Assembly (NCBI GenBank): GCA_021399445.1
Contig: JAJTUQ010000006.1
Coordinates: forward strand, 3,782,001-3,846,000
From: Xylogone sp. PMI_703
Lineage: Eukaryota > Ascomycota > Leotiomycetes
Direction of reading: 5' to 3'
Length of the DNA: 64,000 nt
Position 1 is the stretch's first letter; every line of letters begins with the position of its first letter. Shown here one piece after another: positions 35,147 to 47,398 of this stretch. A program made the position numbers and the translations under genes. Under the pieces are notes generated by a model. That model did not search any database, had not been told where the DNA came from, and saw only the letters and a program-made list of their open reading frames with translations.

Positions 35147-36361
35147 TTCATCGATGTAAGCAAGCTGAGGAAAGGTAAAGCGTCATCTTAACGCTTCTAC
35201 ATAGGATTTGAGAGAAAATATAAATAGTTTGGTTGCAAACACCCTGTAATTGAACCAAGAACTACAATAGATTCAGCTTCTCCTGCAATGGCGCCTATTC
35301 TAGCTCGTTATGAGCACATGAGTTAACCTTAAAAGGTAATTTCTCGTAGTACCATCATTATAAACCCCTCGGCAAAAGGAAATGATTAAGAAATCACTCA
35401 TAGTAATATATAATAAACTTTCTTAATCAAGTAATATCACTAAGACTTATCTCATTTAATAATGCATCTAGTAAAAGGGCAATAAATAATCATTGTTAAT
35501 AATGTTATAAGTGAAGGTCAGCTGAAAGTTGAAAAGTTAAGGTTATCTGCATCTTCCCCAGGCTAATTAGCATAGAAGGTGCCCCAGAAAACTTTCCGCC
35601 AAGCCTCGCTCTGATTCGCCGTTGAGTCTCCTCGCCGGTTAGATGTCAACCACCTCAAACGAACAAGCTGATTGGCTGTTTTATCGTTTTCCTTAGAAAC
35701 CCCTGGTTCTTCGTACAGATAATTTCTCAAATCGCGACTGTTGTATCTTCGTTCTAGAAAATAAGCACGCAGTACCGTACGCGTAGAACGTAGTATACTA
35801 GCTGTGCTTATTCAGGTTGACTTGAGTTGATTCAGAAGGTGTACGCGTTGCGTAGTGAGGGACTACGGACGAATTCGGGCGAATTTTGCTTCAGCTATTA
35901 TATGATCTTGGCATCAACAATACAGAAACACTATTAGTAAAAGTTGCATCATACGTGGCACGCGTGGTTATTCTCAGCTTATATTCAGCACTTGAGGGTC
36001 CAATGGGCATACTCTCATCTCGCATTGGCCGGCGAATATTGCAATAGCTCGCCGAGACCCGTAAACGGAGTGACATTGGCCGAACTTTTGCTTGGTCGAT
36101 CTATGATTAAAATGAAGTCGACTCTACATGAGGAGGTCGCCGATCGAACTCAAATAGGGGCAGGGATCGGGTTGGCGAACTATTCCGTCGTACGGAGCCC
36201 CAGAAGTGCCTCGGAAGGTGCATATGGGAACATATTGAAGATATCGAGCGAGAACTTTTCGGCATTTCGTCTGATTTTTGGTCTGGGGCGCTTGTCACGA
36301 AGCTAAGTTGAATGCTAACCATAATTTTGTAAAATTAAAAGCGCGTATTGCATAGTACACG
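35147..36361. other. intergenic, AT-rich
   Basis: Holds the promoter of DUF1338 copy 1. A frame at 35944-36306 shows no recognisable features. No cluster-type CGG-N7-CCG motif found here. Confidence 0.4.
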
Positions 36362-36789
36362 ATGGCAGGTATTCGCCTTTTACAACTGCCCCCAGAATTC
36401 ACAACTTTAAATTAAGTCTGATTACCTAGTAGTTGACCCGATTCTGAGCATAAGCAAAACTAAATCTCGAGATTCATCTAAATACCTCAGGTCTAAGGTA
36501 TCTCATAATACCGATAAGCTAGAGCTGCCTCTATTTATAAACTATTTCAAGACTCACATTCACCAATCTGAACAGTATAAATTTAAGACACTCCTTGCTG
36601 AGCAAATTCTCCTTGTGCTTCAAGGACCTGAGAAATTCTGTAGTATTCTCGCTCTTCCCTATCCTCGTTGCTTAATATGCTTTCCCAATATAAACCATAG
36701 GTTATGTGTTGAAAAACTGGAAATAGCAGGAAGATCATGTCCAGCAAAATGGTTTGAAAGTCCTAATAACGCGATCCTTTGTATTTAAT
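36362..36789 (+). CDS. possible small protein, weak support
   Basis: A frame is open from about 36408 to TAA 36787-36789 without any ATG. A short first exon (ATG GCA G at 36362) can be joined through an intron with donor GTATTC, branch CTGAT and acceptor CCTAG. The product would be about 120 residues, with LELPLFINYFKTHIH and a Cys-containing C-terminus. No family recognised, and the length of the open frame could be chance in AT-rich DNA. Confidence 0.22.
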
Positions 36790-37087
36790 GCACAAGGTAC
36801 CCCAGCAATATATTGATCAATATTAGACTCATTGCCTATTGAGTCCTCTGATGGCTTTGGAACTAGTTTGTAATTCCAGAGATATTCGTTTGCACAAGGT
36901 AATTGCGGCAATATTTCGAGAGCGTTGATAACGAACGCATCTAGAGAAGCACTCTGGATCTGTTTGTATATTAATTCCACAACAGTTTAATTTCTTCATC
37001 TTTGCCAGAATAAGAATATTTTAGTAATGCCTCTGGATTAAAATCTTACGGATAGACAATATCTATATGATACCCATTCGATTCCGG

Positions 37088-38546
37088 TTATGGAACATAT
37101 GATGGAGGCAACAAGCTGTCTTCAAATTCTACTTCTGATAGCCGATCCGGGCACTTTTCCAGCGGGCGATGTATTATTTGAATGGGGAGACGCAGTTTCT
37201 TTGGCATAATTCCGTGTCCATATCCGAGCATTATATCAAAATCAAGCGCATATCTCCTTGCTACCAATGTGGATAAAAAGGAGGGAAGGCGGGAGAAGTT
37301 GTGCGGGAGGGTCGTGGTCAAGGTAACTGACGCTTCTAGTTTGGCAAATTCTGCCGTTCCCGCTAAGAAAAGCGGTTTAGATGAGTGGATACCACGGAGA
37401 CAATTGTAAAGTGAACTCACAAGCTATGCCATGACCCTTTCTCCATTTAAGGTGCATCTTTCTCTTGTCGGTTTTGTATTTCGTCTTCTTTGAAACAACT
37501 GAGGGAGAGCGTGTTACCTCTTCGATAGACATTGCAGAGGATTGTTCAAGTGTTGAAAAGTATGTAATAGCATTCAGAGTTATTGAAACTTCGCAATACG
37601 TTAGTTGAGACTCCACGTATGTTTTTTCGTCGCTCTTCATTGAGAGCATTCCGGTCTCAAAGTTCAGAAACACATCAGTGCTCCCAGTTTCTCCTTCGCT
37701 TGTAGGGAATATTATCGGTTGCGGTTCTTCAGCAGAAATGGTCAGTGTGATGTTTTCCCTCTGTTTGGTAGGTGATTTCAATGGCCATGTGGCAAGCAGT
37801 CGAAATTCCCCTTTGAAATCCTCCGGATCAAGTGGCGGTGGTAGATCTGTAACCGGCATTATGATTATCTCTCGGCTGGACTCATAAACCTGTCGTCCGT
37901 TTCTAAAAACTCGCGCCCTGATATAGTACGATACATCGCAGCTATTTACGGATCCATTTGCAAAGTTATCCCAAGCTATAAATTGATTAGGCTTGAGAAT
38001 ACGCATTGAAGGTGGCAGAGTTTGCTGTATCCCCGTTCGATCTGAGGGTATTGACATGTATTCTGGAATATTAAAGAAGAAACTGGTTTGGGTCATCACA
38101 GTGTGAGGTACTTCTGCGACTATCTGTTGGAAATCTTCTGCTACTTTAACGCACGACATGATAATGAGCTTGGATATATTAGCTCCCTACTTCAATGCGA
38201 CTGTGAAGAAATAATATCTACTCACAGGCTTTTCGATCGTTGAAACAACTCCACCTGGCCCCTTCACCGTGCTCTTTACGTCTCCTAAGAGACTTTTAGC
38301 CTTAACCACCTGTATTGGAATCCGAATGTGTTTACCTTGCAGTACTATCTGAGCGGCATCAAAAAGATACCCTTCTTCATGAGAGACATAGAGAACTCCT
38401 CGCAGCCTTTGCCCAGTGAAAATAGTTGGTGCATGCTTAGAGAATTGTAAGGTTACCGTATCGAAGCATTTGTCGGAAACCTCAAAAACAAGGATCGCAC
38501 GCATATTCTGTGACCCAAATATATCATACATATATAACCTAGGCAT
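37088..38546 (-). CDS. arrestin-like protein with C-terminal PPxY motif
   Basis: Fungal alpha-arrestins recruit Rsp5-type HECT ubiquitin ligases to membrane transporters. Three exons: from ATG 38546, through a donor GTGAGT near 38228, a large middle exon, and a last exon after an intron near 37420-37363. The N-terminal arrestin sandwich shows FTGQRLRGVLYVSHEEGY and the IVLQGKHIRIP strand. The middle has FNIPEYM, a P-S-M-x-I-L-K-P-N-Q block and YYIRARVFRNGR. The C-terminal sandwich has LPSFLSTLVARRYALDFDIML. The protein ends LLPPSYVP, where PPSY is a WW-domain-binding PPxY. Start is uncertain because an upstream short exon is possible. Target transporter unknown; a DHA1 transporter lies 4 kb away. 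Confidence 0.8.
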
Positions 38547-40383
38547 AAATTTCAAGAGCTTTAGTTAGTTGGCGATGTCAGCTTTCATATTTGACAGAAT
38601 TGATTCGGACAACCTTGCCACTGAGCCTTACGTAGGACGTGAACTGGCATAGATATTATTGTAGGCTACAAAAAGAAACAATTATAATCTTCCTGAAAAG
38701 ATAAATACGCTACCGGTGGCTTATACAAGGCTACGGGGAATAGTACAGAATACACTACCAATACTGGGAAGTTTGCCGGTGTGGATTTTTTGCCACTATG
38801 TCCTCCCTGCATTTCAGCCCGTGGTTTGTAACACTAAATCGATCCAGCCGCGCTAGAGAGCCAGAGATTAATAAACCAACCGTTCTAGAACGCATTGCTT
38901 CTGTAAGTAACAGAGGCAGAGGTCTCTGCAACATTACTCTTTCCTTTGCTTTTCATTTCATTTTAATTTTTGAAGTTCTTTTTCCCTCAAGGAATATATC
39001 GAGTATACGCCGAGCTTTTCATGTTGAGAAGTATCGCCGAGGCGAATGTATAATATAACTGGCGATGGAAAGTAATCTAGTTAATGTGGCAATTATGCCA
39101 GCGCACTTCTAAAGTATACTCTAATTAGAGTTTATGAGGACGGAGAATCGTAATCTGGCCTTTGCATTACGAGAATAATAAATTAAAAAATGACAGCTGA
39201 ATAATAAATTATTGCTACTTCCATAAGTATCTAGCGGCCGGCTGACGCTCCGGTGCAAGTTGGTTTAATCGCTTCCTGCACCAGCAAATACCTTAAATCC
39301 TTAACATACTAGGTCTGGCCAATCAACTCCGCTGTCATGTTAACCCACGCCCCAAAATCCGAAGCTTAGAAGCTGATAAGTTAATCCAAATATGATTCAG
39401 GTGAAGTCGAAGGAATTTCCATGATCGTCGGTGTCATAAACAAGCAGGATATTATTACGAATACAATTACGTAAACGATCTCCAAACTTCAAATTACTGT
39501 ACGGTCATATATCAAATAGTAGGTAGCTAGTAGAGTGTTAGCTCCTTGGCTGGCGAAGACGGATCGAAGTCAGTGAGGCCAGCAAAATGCAGAGGTACTG
39601 TACTGCCGAACGTTGGGTGACCTCATCAACGGTCTAATCCTTTTGCTTTCTAATACCATTTATCCAATAACTCGTAGAAGATGGCAAGAGTAATGGTTTG
39701 ATACGTTTAGCTTTTCCGTATCTGGCTTTGAACCAGATGATTGGCCATTCCATGTACAGGGAATACCAGGAATATCCAAAAAGACTTTGAAACAACATCC
39801 CTAGAATTCATAATAATAAAACAGAAGAATAGAAAGCGCTGAATAATCATTCTGCTTGTAAAAAACGGAGTGGGTCTACGCCACAGGTTCACCCGGAATT
39901 AGGTTCTATTGTAGTAGTTCAGGCATCCCTAAGTGTTTTTGGGTGCGCGTACGGTATCACCGCCAAGAAAGTCTTCGTTCTAACCTGGATAGGAGAATCT
40001 GGTCCCTGTCTCTTGCATACATCCGCATGTGACAAGGGTCATTTAAAATGAATCACTGAGGCTTTTATTCGTAGATTCACAGGCACCTAGAGTTCAGCAA
40101 ATTCCAGTAGTAACAATTTCGTGGGCTTCTTGAAGACTATTATCGTGATCATTCCAAATAGTAGTGCAATTATTCAGCAACGGTACATGAAGTTGTGTGG
40201 TGTGGCATCAGGTCAACAGGTATATAACAACACTTTGCGCAGGGGAATTACACGATGTAAATCCCACAGCCAATGCTATTATAATTCCTTCTTGTTGCAT
40301 ATCCAGCAGTGACAATCTTCCTTCACCTCAAAGCACTGTTCCAACTACGATATCAATTCTACACAATCTTAGCAACCACAGGC
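38547..40383. other. 1.8-kb intergenic region
   Basis: Divergent promoters of the arrestin-like and NmrA-like genes. Contains one CGG-N8-CCG by chance (39239-39252). No genes recognised. Confidence 0.4.
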
Positions 40384-41453
40384 ATGTCATCGATTCTCAC
40401 CGTTGTAGGTGCTACTGGGGCACAAGGAAAATCAGTTGCAGAGTCAGCGTTACGAAATGGGACGTACAAAGTTAGAGCCATTACTCGGAACGTTCATAGT
40501 AGCAACGCAAAGCATCTAGCTTCACAAGGTGCTGAGCTAGTTGTTGCAGATTTAAATGACGAAGAGTCTCTTGCGAAAGCCTTCGCGGTACGTAGAGCTT
40601 CCCTGGCCATGGAAACTAATGATACTAATAGATTGATAGGGATCAACAGCGATCTTTGCTGTCACCAATTTCTTTGAGCCCTTTGCTAGTGGCGGTCCTG
40701 ATAAGGCTATACAAGTTGAACTTGCTCAAGGAAAGAATATAGCTAATGCCGCCTCCAAGACCGATACACTTCAGCACTTTATCTGGAGCACACTACCGGG
40801 CATATCGGAGATATCAAATGGGAAGCACAAGGTGCCACACTTTGATGCAAAGAGAGAAATTGATGGCTACATCAAAGGTATTCCTACACTGCTCTCCAAA
40901 ACCACTTTTGTGTGGGTTGGTTTCTATGCTCAGAATTATGGTTTTCCGATGTTCTCTCCTAACTTCTTGGTAAGCCTGGCCTATTATTCTTGATTCAAGT
41001 TATTGATTTTATGCTTACATTTTTAAACAGAAATCTGCCCAAAAGTACGTTCAACTACAACCTGTTGTTGCGACTACTCCTGTTGTGTGTATTGGGGATG
41101 TCGGAAAAAATGTTGGCATATTTATTTCGGTAATTCTGAAGCAGCCTCAGCTAACCCACGGTAAATACGTGCTTGCCAGCGTTGAACACACCACGATTGG
41201 TAGGATGCTTGAACTTTGGAGCGAAGTGACAGGAAAGCCTTCCGTCTATGTCCAAACAGATTCAATGGAAACGTTTGACTCTGTATGGCCTATGTGGGGC
41301 CGTGAAATGGGCGTGATGATGAGATATTTTGAAGAATTTGGCGAGAATAGCTGGTCTGGAGAGCAGGTTCTAACAAGCAAGGAGCTCGGCATAAAAGATA
41401 AATTTGTGGGGATCAGAGAGACATATGAAGCCATGGACTGGAGCTCATATTAG
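40384..41453 (+). CDS. NmrA-like family NAD(P)-binding protein
   Basis: Exons 40384..40587, 40640..40969 and 41031..41453 encode 318 aa. The N-terminus is a Rossmann fold with VVGATGAQGKSVAESAL (G-x-x-G-x-x-G) and an Arg after the second strand (AITRNVHS), which suggests NADP preference. GSTAIFAVTNFFEPF and HFIWSTLPGIS follow the NmrA pattern, where the Tyr-x-x-x-Lys of classical reductases is missing. Such proteins act as redox sensors for nitrogen regulators or as reductases of small aromatic compounds. Context does not decide between these. No cluster-type regulatory motif was seen in front of it. Confidence 0.87.
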
Positions 41454-42508
41454 AGTGGAATGAACCTTATTGATAATGGCAATAGCAGCATTTGTATGCA
41501 CTTATGTTTATGTCTTGTGATACGGATAATGTCTCTGTATGCAACTCACGCGCAATAAGCACGGATGGACAAGGTGAGGGAATATAACGGAACTTGAATC
41601 TACCGGATAGGAATCTAACCAATTCGAATCTGGTACAGACAGTTTCTACCATCGGATATCTGGCTTGAGTGTATACAGGTCCTCTTTCGTCTCTGGCAGC
41701 TAGCACAAGCTGGCTTCTCCTCCGTAGAAGAGTAAGAGGAAGTCATAGATCGATGTAACAAAACGCATCTTTGCTTCAGAATGGGGAACAATTCAACAAG
41801 GTTTAGAAATGAATCCTGGCCCACCTCCACATCGCTTTTTACAAACTAGGAATATCAGTAGCGACTCCATGGCCGCATTGGTAAGATTAAAGCTTACCTC
41901 AACATCTAGTCCAACTGCGACCACTTGGAGGAGGTATAATTGATTGGCCTTAAGGTTGGACAAAGGGCTGCCAACGTTACCGATAGTGGCATTCTTTCTT
42001 CGGACCAAGCTCATTGCAGGAGTAGGAGCTCCAGTTCCCATTGTCTCCGTTGTTTACTAGAGAACTAAAGAAAAATGGGTGAGGAAGACGCAAAGAGTCT
42101 AGATAACTTCCAGGAGGTTGACCTAGCCGAAGGCAATTAGTGCTATCTTTTCTACTTGTCTACACTCTCTATGTACTGTACATCTCTATATGAATAGCCA
42201 ATTGACTCTCTCTAATGTGTTCCTACATGCGTAATATCAACCTTACTAAGCGCTCTGACCACTGATGATTGGTAAGTTTTGTAAGCTCTCGCGGCAACGT
42301 TAACCTTAATATCAGAACCTCGCTAGCCAAATTCATAACAAAGCGTATGCTGTTGAATATTTCTGTGCTTCTCAGAGGTTCATTGTATTAAACTTAGGAT
42401 AACAAGACCTAGAACAGGATTGTTATTCCAGAGCCTGGATCGCGTGTGTATGTGACAGGAATGCCGCAAAGAACTGAAGCTTCTGACAGGGCCGGGTCCA
42501 ACCTAATT
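41454..42508. other. intergenic with possible degraded coding sequence
   Basis: On the minus strand, a frame from ATG 42041 (MGTGAPTPAMSLVRRKN) with a good donor GTAAGC near 41897 could lead to a frame containing CASCQRRKRTC, but phases do not join cleanly. Left unannotated as a gene. Confidence 0.3.
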
Positions 42509-44336
42509 CTAATTATTATATTGAGCAAACCTGCTTTTTAATCGAATCCAAGGCCCAAATCTGTAAAATAAGTATGGAACCGTCGTAAAAATAATTCCAA
42601 GAAACCCCAATAATGACAAGGCCCAGTGAACGCCCAGGTTGCGATACATCGGCAGAGATGCTTCGATCATTCCACCAGAAGCAACGTACCTAATCAGTGT
42701 GATCATGGTTAAAGCACTAGCTGCGTAGGTCTCATAACTATCAATCAGGTACATGTATGTAGAGACGAACACCGATAATATGCCAAATCCAAATAGTACT
42801 GATGCCAGAATCGGAGACCAGATACTAATGGTAGGATATGCAGTCCAGCCCATCCAAAACAATGAGATAGGAATAGTAGGAGCTCCAATCATGGCATACC
42901 AGAGGAAAAACTCCGGTGGCAGGCGAGGTGATGCGGTATCGTAAGAAACTTGCAAAACTGCAATTTCCTTTTTCGCCCAATGATATACTAACGGAGTAAG
43001 GGTGACCGACGCCGCCAGTAAGCCTGCTCCAATGCCAACGAACGAAAGACCAGTCAACCCCTGCGAAAGCCCATAAGTGTTGCTAAATACAAAGCTGTAT
43101 CCATCTAGAAATCCGAATAGCATAATATAGATAACAGTCAAGTATGCTGTCCACAACATGATAGCCGGCTCTTTAATAATCATCAGAAAGGGGCGATATA
43201 AAGAGTTGAGCATGCGTTTAGCAAAACCATGACCGTGCAACTCGATGGAAGCAATATAACGCTCATCACCAGTCATTTGACGAAGATGTGTAGCTTTCCA
43301 TTTTAACAAAATTGGTTCGTAGGTTTCAGGTTGGAACAAAATAATCGACGCCAGTACAAGACCGGAGAATATGAGGGTAATCCATTCGGTCCAGCGCCAT
43401 GAGATAACCGAGGATTCAGCAATGAACCCACCGATGATAGGACCAGTAATGGGGCCCATCAAACCGAGAGCTGTTATGATTAGCATCTCGATAATAAATA
43501 AATAACAAGCTAAAATACTTACTTGCAAAAATTGGAAACGCAACCAAGCGATTCATAGGATCCCACATATCCCCTATTGAGCCTCCCACAGTTGATAGGG
43601 GAGACTCGCCGCAGAATCCCGCTAAGAAACGGCAAACAAGCTGACCTGCAACAGATTGTGATAGTCCAGCACCCATCACGAATAGCATATAGAGAGTTAG
43701 GGAACCTATGTAAACAGGGTTCCTCCCGATGGTTTCTGAGATAGGTCCAGCAATCAAGGCGCCGAATCCGAATCCGCATAAGAACTACATCGTTGAATAT
43801 TAGTCTAGTTAACTTCTTATCATGTCGAAGATTGAGAAGACACTCACCAATCCTGTAGCTAGAGCCTCCACAGTTTCGCTCACACCAAACTCGGCCGCGG
43901 CTTGTGGAATGGCTGCCGAATCAATTGAAGCTGCAGTGCCAACGACCAAGGCAATGACGCCAACATTCGCCGTGCAGAGAATCCGCTTTGTCAAAGGCCA
44001 ATTCCGGGGGTTTAACGGATCTCGATCTCCTTCGAAGCCAACGAGAAAGGCCTTGCTAGATGTGTTATCGTGTTCTTGCACAATAACACCCGTGAGTGAC
44101 GCACCTAACCGGGTACCAAATGGCTCGAGTGACGCTGGCTCGGGATCACAGATGTTATCGTCAATTTCTAATGACGTAGATGCTAATGAGGATGCGTAGT
44201 CTGGGTTCAGTTGTGTTTGCTGATTGCTACTATTCAACGCTCGTGCTGTGCTGGAGCTTGTTGTTTTGACCTTATTTTGATCAAGCTGCTCTTGCAGTCG
44301 ACGACCGAGAGCCTGGTACTGGAAAAAAGATTGCAT
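42509..44336 (-). CDS. MFS transporter, DHA1 (drug:H+ antiporter-1) type
   Basis: Three exons from ATG 44336. A 130-residue cytosolic N-terminus ends with DPLNPRNWP, the motif that precedes helix 1 in fungal DHA1 proteins. Intron 1 follows EALATGL and intron 2 follows FPIFA; both joins (GLFLCGFGFGALIAG and PIFATLGLMGPITGPIIGGF) reproduce conserved DHA1 blocks. The loop 2-3 signature is GPISETIGRNPVYI, and RFLAGFCGESPLS matches helix 4. The 3' exon carries the second half, about six helices, with EPAIMLW and GMIEASLPMY. Proteins of this group export drugs, polyamines or secondary metabolites. Nothing in the sequence fixes the substrate. Confidence 0.88.
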
Positions 44337-45297
44337 TTTTCACTTCTGAGACTTAGCAATGAAGATAATTGAGTAGGAAGTAATTTCAATAACTCTATTG
44401 ATATTCTGGTTCGATATATATACAGCCATCATGCTCGTGGTGATGTCGAGTTGATTGACCCATTTTTCTATAATTCCAAATTGTCTCGCAGAGGGTATTA
44501 CGAAGATCCATTTGTCGGCAATAGGCATTATTAACACGAGTTTTCCCTCTTGCCATAGAGAGCGGATCACTTTCAGAATAAAATTATAAGTGAGAAGTTT
44601 ACAATTTGTGCAGCGCAGGTCGTATTTCCGAGTACAAAGGTACTTTCGTTCTAACCGACCGCTAATGATTGGCTAGCGAACACCATTAGTGCCTATGCAA
44701 GAATTCCCAATTCTCGACACAGTTTACCATTTGCCACCGGGCACTTAAGCGCTATTGCTTGCTAGAGTTTCGTGAATTAGAAATTATATCCCTGTGCTAG
44801 AGTCATTCAATCTTTAAACTACCTAGGAATAATTTGTCGGAACAACAGTCCCAATATGGTAAAAGCCAAAGAATTAACTGAATTGACTACCCTATGATGC
44901 AATTACGGTACGATTTTATCCCTTCTCCTGGTAAGCCGCGGCGAATTGTGCGCACGTAACTAATCGTCGGCCTACCCTCTACTCGCATCTCCATATGCTC
45001 CAGCACCACCAAAAGATCTATATCCAGATATGCCATCTTTATATATGTTCTAGCGTATACGCTGGGATATATACGGTATAGCGTCCGACATAACCAATAT
45101 TTACCCTACCCTCTTACATCACTACTTGAACAAAGTATGACCTTGCATACTACAACCTTCTCCCGCACACATTTATGATACGAAAGGTTTTCTAGCTTTA
45201 TCCTTCGTAGCCATATTTTCGCGGGCAGGGTTAATCTGACCTGCCTCTCTTATTAGTCATCTCATCCTAGAGGGAATCAAAGAGCTCACTGGACACT
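44337..45297. other. divergent promoter of DHA1 transporter and bZIP genes
   Basis: No genes recognised. A CGG-N8-CCG lies at 45074-45087, 211 bp upstream of the bZIP ATG; its spacing differs from the exact cluster motif and it may be chance. Confidence 0.4.
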
Positions 45298-46377
45298 ATG
45301 GCGGATTCCACCCCACCTGCCGGGCAATGTTGCAACGACAGCAGAGGATACGATCATACGCAAGCCACTTTTATGCATTCACAATCGTTGAGTCCTCTTG
45401 AAAGCAGTTCAGTGGCAAAAACTAGAGCGGATGGACAGCCTATGAAAAAGCGTGGGCCAAAGCCACGCAATCAGCCTGCCTTGACGAGAAAGCAGGAGCT
45501 TGCAAGGAAAGCCCAAAGAAATCATTGTGAACGAAAAGAATTCTATGTCAAAGCTCTTGAGCAGGAGGTCATTCAATTGAAGCATGATGTAACAGTGCTC
45601 TCAGAACGTTACGAGAATCTAGAAAGAGAAAACGGACAGGTAAAGGGAGCTGCCTGCAACCTGTTAAACAGAAACGCCAGCTTAGAGGAAGAAAACCAGA
45701 GGTTGAGGCAAGTACTAGAACGGCATGAAATTATATTTCCTGCCGCTTCTGAGGAGAGTATTGGTGCGAGTGTCGGCCCTATTTCGTTAGACCCTAGTCG
45801 TTCAATTCTTGATCCACTTGTTGCAGAGACCAGCATATCAAGTGTAACTGCAACACCATCTTCACCACAACGAAACAGCCAGGAACAGCTATTAGAAGGC
45901 ACACAAAATGAGCTTGACTATGAGCAAATAGGCATTGATTTTGTCCTGGCCATCGAAAGACCTTGTTTATGTCACATGCGAGTTAATCCAGAAGATCAGC
46001 TATACGGCCACGCACTAATGGCCTCATGCGTTCCGGGAGTATACCCCGAGATGAACTCAAATACTCCCTCAGATGCCAGTTTTGATACTCCTTCACCAAG
46101 CCTAGAATCCTACACTTTAAGCAAATCCTGTCTCGCCGGCCTGCTTGAGCACAGCAAGCGTCTCAGCCTTAACGGCGAAGTCACCCCTGTCATGGTTTGG
46201 GATATGATTCTGAACTCTCCACGGCTTCCAGAATTCACAGTAACGGATTTTAACAATATTATTGAACAGCTGTCCAAGAAGGTTAAATGTTATGGATTTG
46301 GGGCAGTGTTTGAGGAGTTTGAAGTTCGAGAGGTTATAGAGAATATACTACTGTCCAAGCCTGGACTAGTTAGTTAA
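45298..46377 (+). CDS. bZIP transcription factor, fungal Yap-like class
   Basis: Single exon, 359 aa. Residues about 43-80 form the basic region (KKRGPKPRNQP, then RKAQRNHCERKEFYVKALE), running into a heptad-repeat zipper through about residue 140. The basic region resembles the A-Q-R-x-x-R-E-R-K type of fungal AP-1-like factors but has an unusual Asn-His-Cys. The C-terminal half carries two blocks seen in this class of fungal bZIP: IGIDFVLAIERPCLCH and a terminal region with VTPVMVWDMI and a GAVFEEFEVREVIENILL helix. Targets unknown. It sits 1 kb upstream of the catabolic cluster, but membership is unproven. Confidence 0.88.
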   Translation: MADSTPPAGQCCNDSRGYDHTQATFMHSQSLSPLESSSVAKTRADGQPMKKRGPKPRNQPALTRKQELARKAQRNHCERKEFYVKALEQEVIQLKHDVTVLSERYENLERENGQVKGAACNLLNRNASLEEENQRLRQVLERHEIIFPAASEESIGASVGPISLDPSRSILDPLVAETSISSVTATPSSPQRNSQEQLLEGTQNELDYEQIGIDFVLAIERPCLCHMRVNPEDQLYGHALMASCVPGVYPEMNSNTPSDASFDTPSPSLESYTLSKSCLAGLLEHSKRLSLNGEVTPVMVWDMILNSPRLPEFTVTDFNNIIEQLSKKVKCYGFGAVFEEFEVREVIENILLSKPGLVS

Positions 46378-47398
46378 CTGATATAATACTTGGAAAGATA
46401 AGATAGACAGATGGTTGGGGTTTGTAGATGGGCTCATGCACAAGGGATGAATACGGAACCACTATATTCTATTGATTGTTTAAAGAGTATACAGCTACGA
46501 TTTGCTATATATAGAGAGTAGTACTACCGCCGTACCTATCGCCATATAGGTCTATAGAGCATCGATAATTGTCTAGAGTAAGCCTTAAACGTAAGTACCA
46601 ATAACAGTCACCGAAGAGCCCTGTATAGTGGTATAATCGTATCCTCCGAATATTGCAATGGAAAATTCCGGAGAATAATATATACACTAGTGCAGTTAAT
46701 GTTCCTATTATCTAGAAAGCCGCTATTTTCCACCAGCGAACAGCGAAAATATTGGGCAAAGCGTTTAATTGGGCAACAAAAGACGGGCAAAATATCCATG
46801 TAATATCATCCTGAGAAAATTATCTTCCACAAAGTTGACACTTCTATAAGGTCTAAAATAAGACAGTACTGGCATACGTAGTTGCTGCCGAGGAATTAGA
46901 GCCGATGACTTCTTTCCTCTCAACAGGTCGAAGTCATCTACGCCGAATTTTAATTCTATTGAAATCGTAAATTTCATTGGCTCCTCTTGTTGAGCATGGA
47001 TCAATTATACTAACCCGCTGTGCACTATTCTCTCCAATCCGGGCTGCCTGAGGTATAAAAGAGCAGAGACTGTTCCAAGCTGGTCAAATAACCCAAATCT
47101 TCAAGCATTGCCTAGTAGAACAATTCTAAAACATAGAAATGATAAAAAAATATTGTATTGAGCCATTGTATGCTATTAAGACTCAATTCGGTGGTTTCCG
47201 GCGATAGGTTAATGCCATCGGGCTGCTTCCGCGTGCATAAAACGTGACACATGAAATTATTGCTATACAGAAAAGTCTATATTAATTATTGAGGAGAAAC
47301 AAAAGGGCGGTTCATTTATTTCGATTTCAAAAGTTGAGTGTATTAATACTAAAGTATAGTTGCCGGAAAATAAATTATTAGGTTCCATTTAAACAAAT
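46378..47398. other. promoter region of DUF1338 copy 2
   Basis: No genes recognised. Contains the CGG-N7-CCG site at 47219 and a related CGG-N6-CCG at 47189-47200. Confidence 0.5.
47219..47231. promoter_or_regulatory. CGG-N7-CCG site upstream of DUF1338 copy 2
   Basis: CGGGCTGCTTCCG, 168 bp upstream of the ATG. Inverted CGG half-sites are the standard target of Zn2Cys6 dimers. Same spacing as the sites at 51965, 52161, 56543 and 60059. Confidence 0.6.

Noticed and set aside
39239..39252. CGG-N8-CCG outside the cluster
   Set aside because: Used as a control: N8 spacing occurs elsewhere, so N8 sites (45074, 56381, 58208) are not counted as firm regulon members.
40384..41453. NmrA-like protein as the missing reductase of 4-oxalocrotonate
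   Set aside because: Lies 15 kb from the core, has no cluster motif, and NmrA proteins are not known enoate reductases.
41615..42041. Possible Zn2Cys6 gene with CASCQRRKRTC
   Set aside because: Only three of six Cys, no joining phase across the putative intron, and no downstream regulatory domain.
45074..45087. bZIP gene as regulon member
   Set aside because: Only an N8 site, and the gene lies beyond the DUF1338 boundary; membership not supported.
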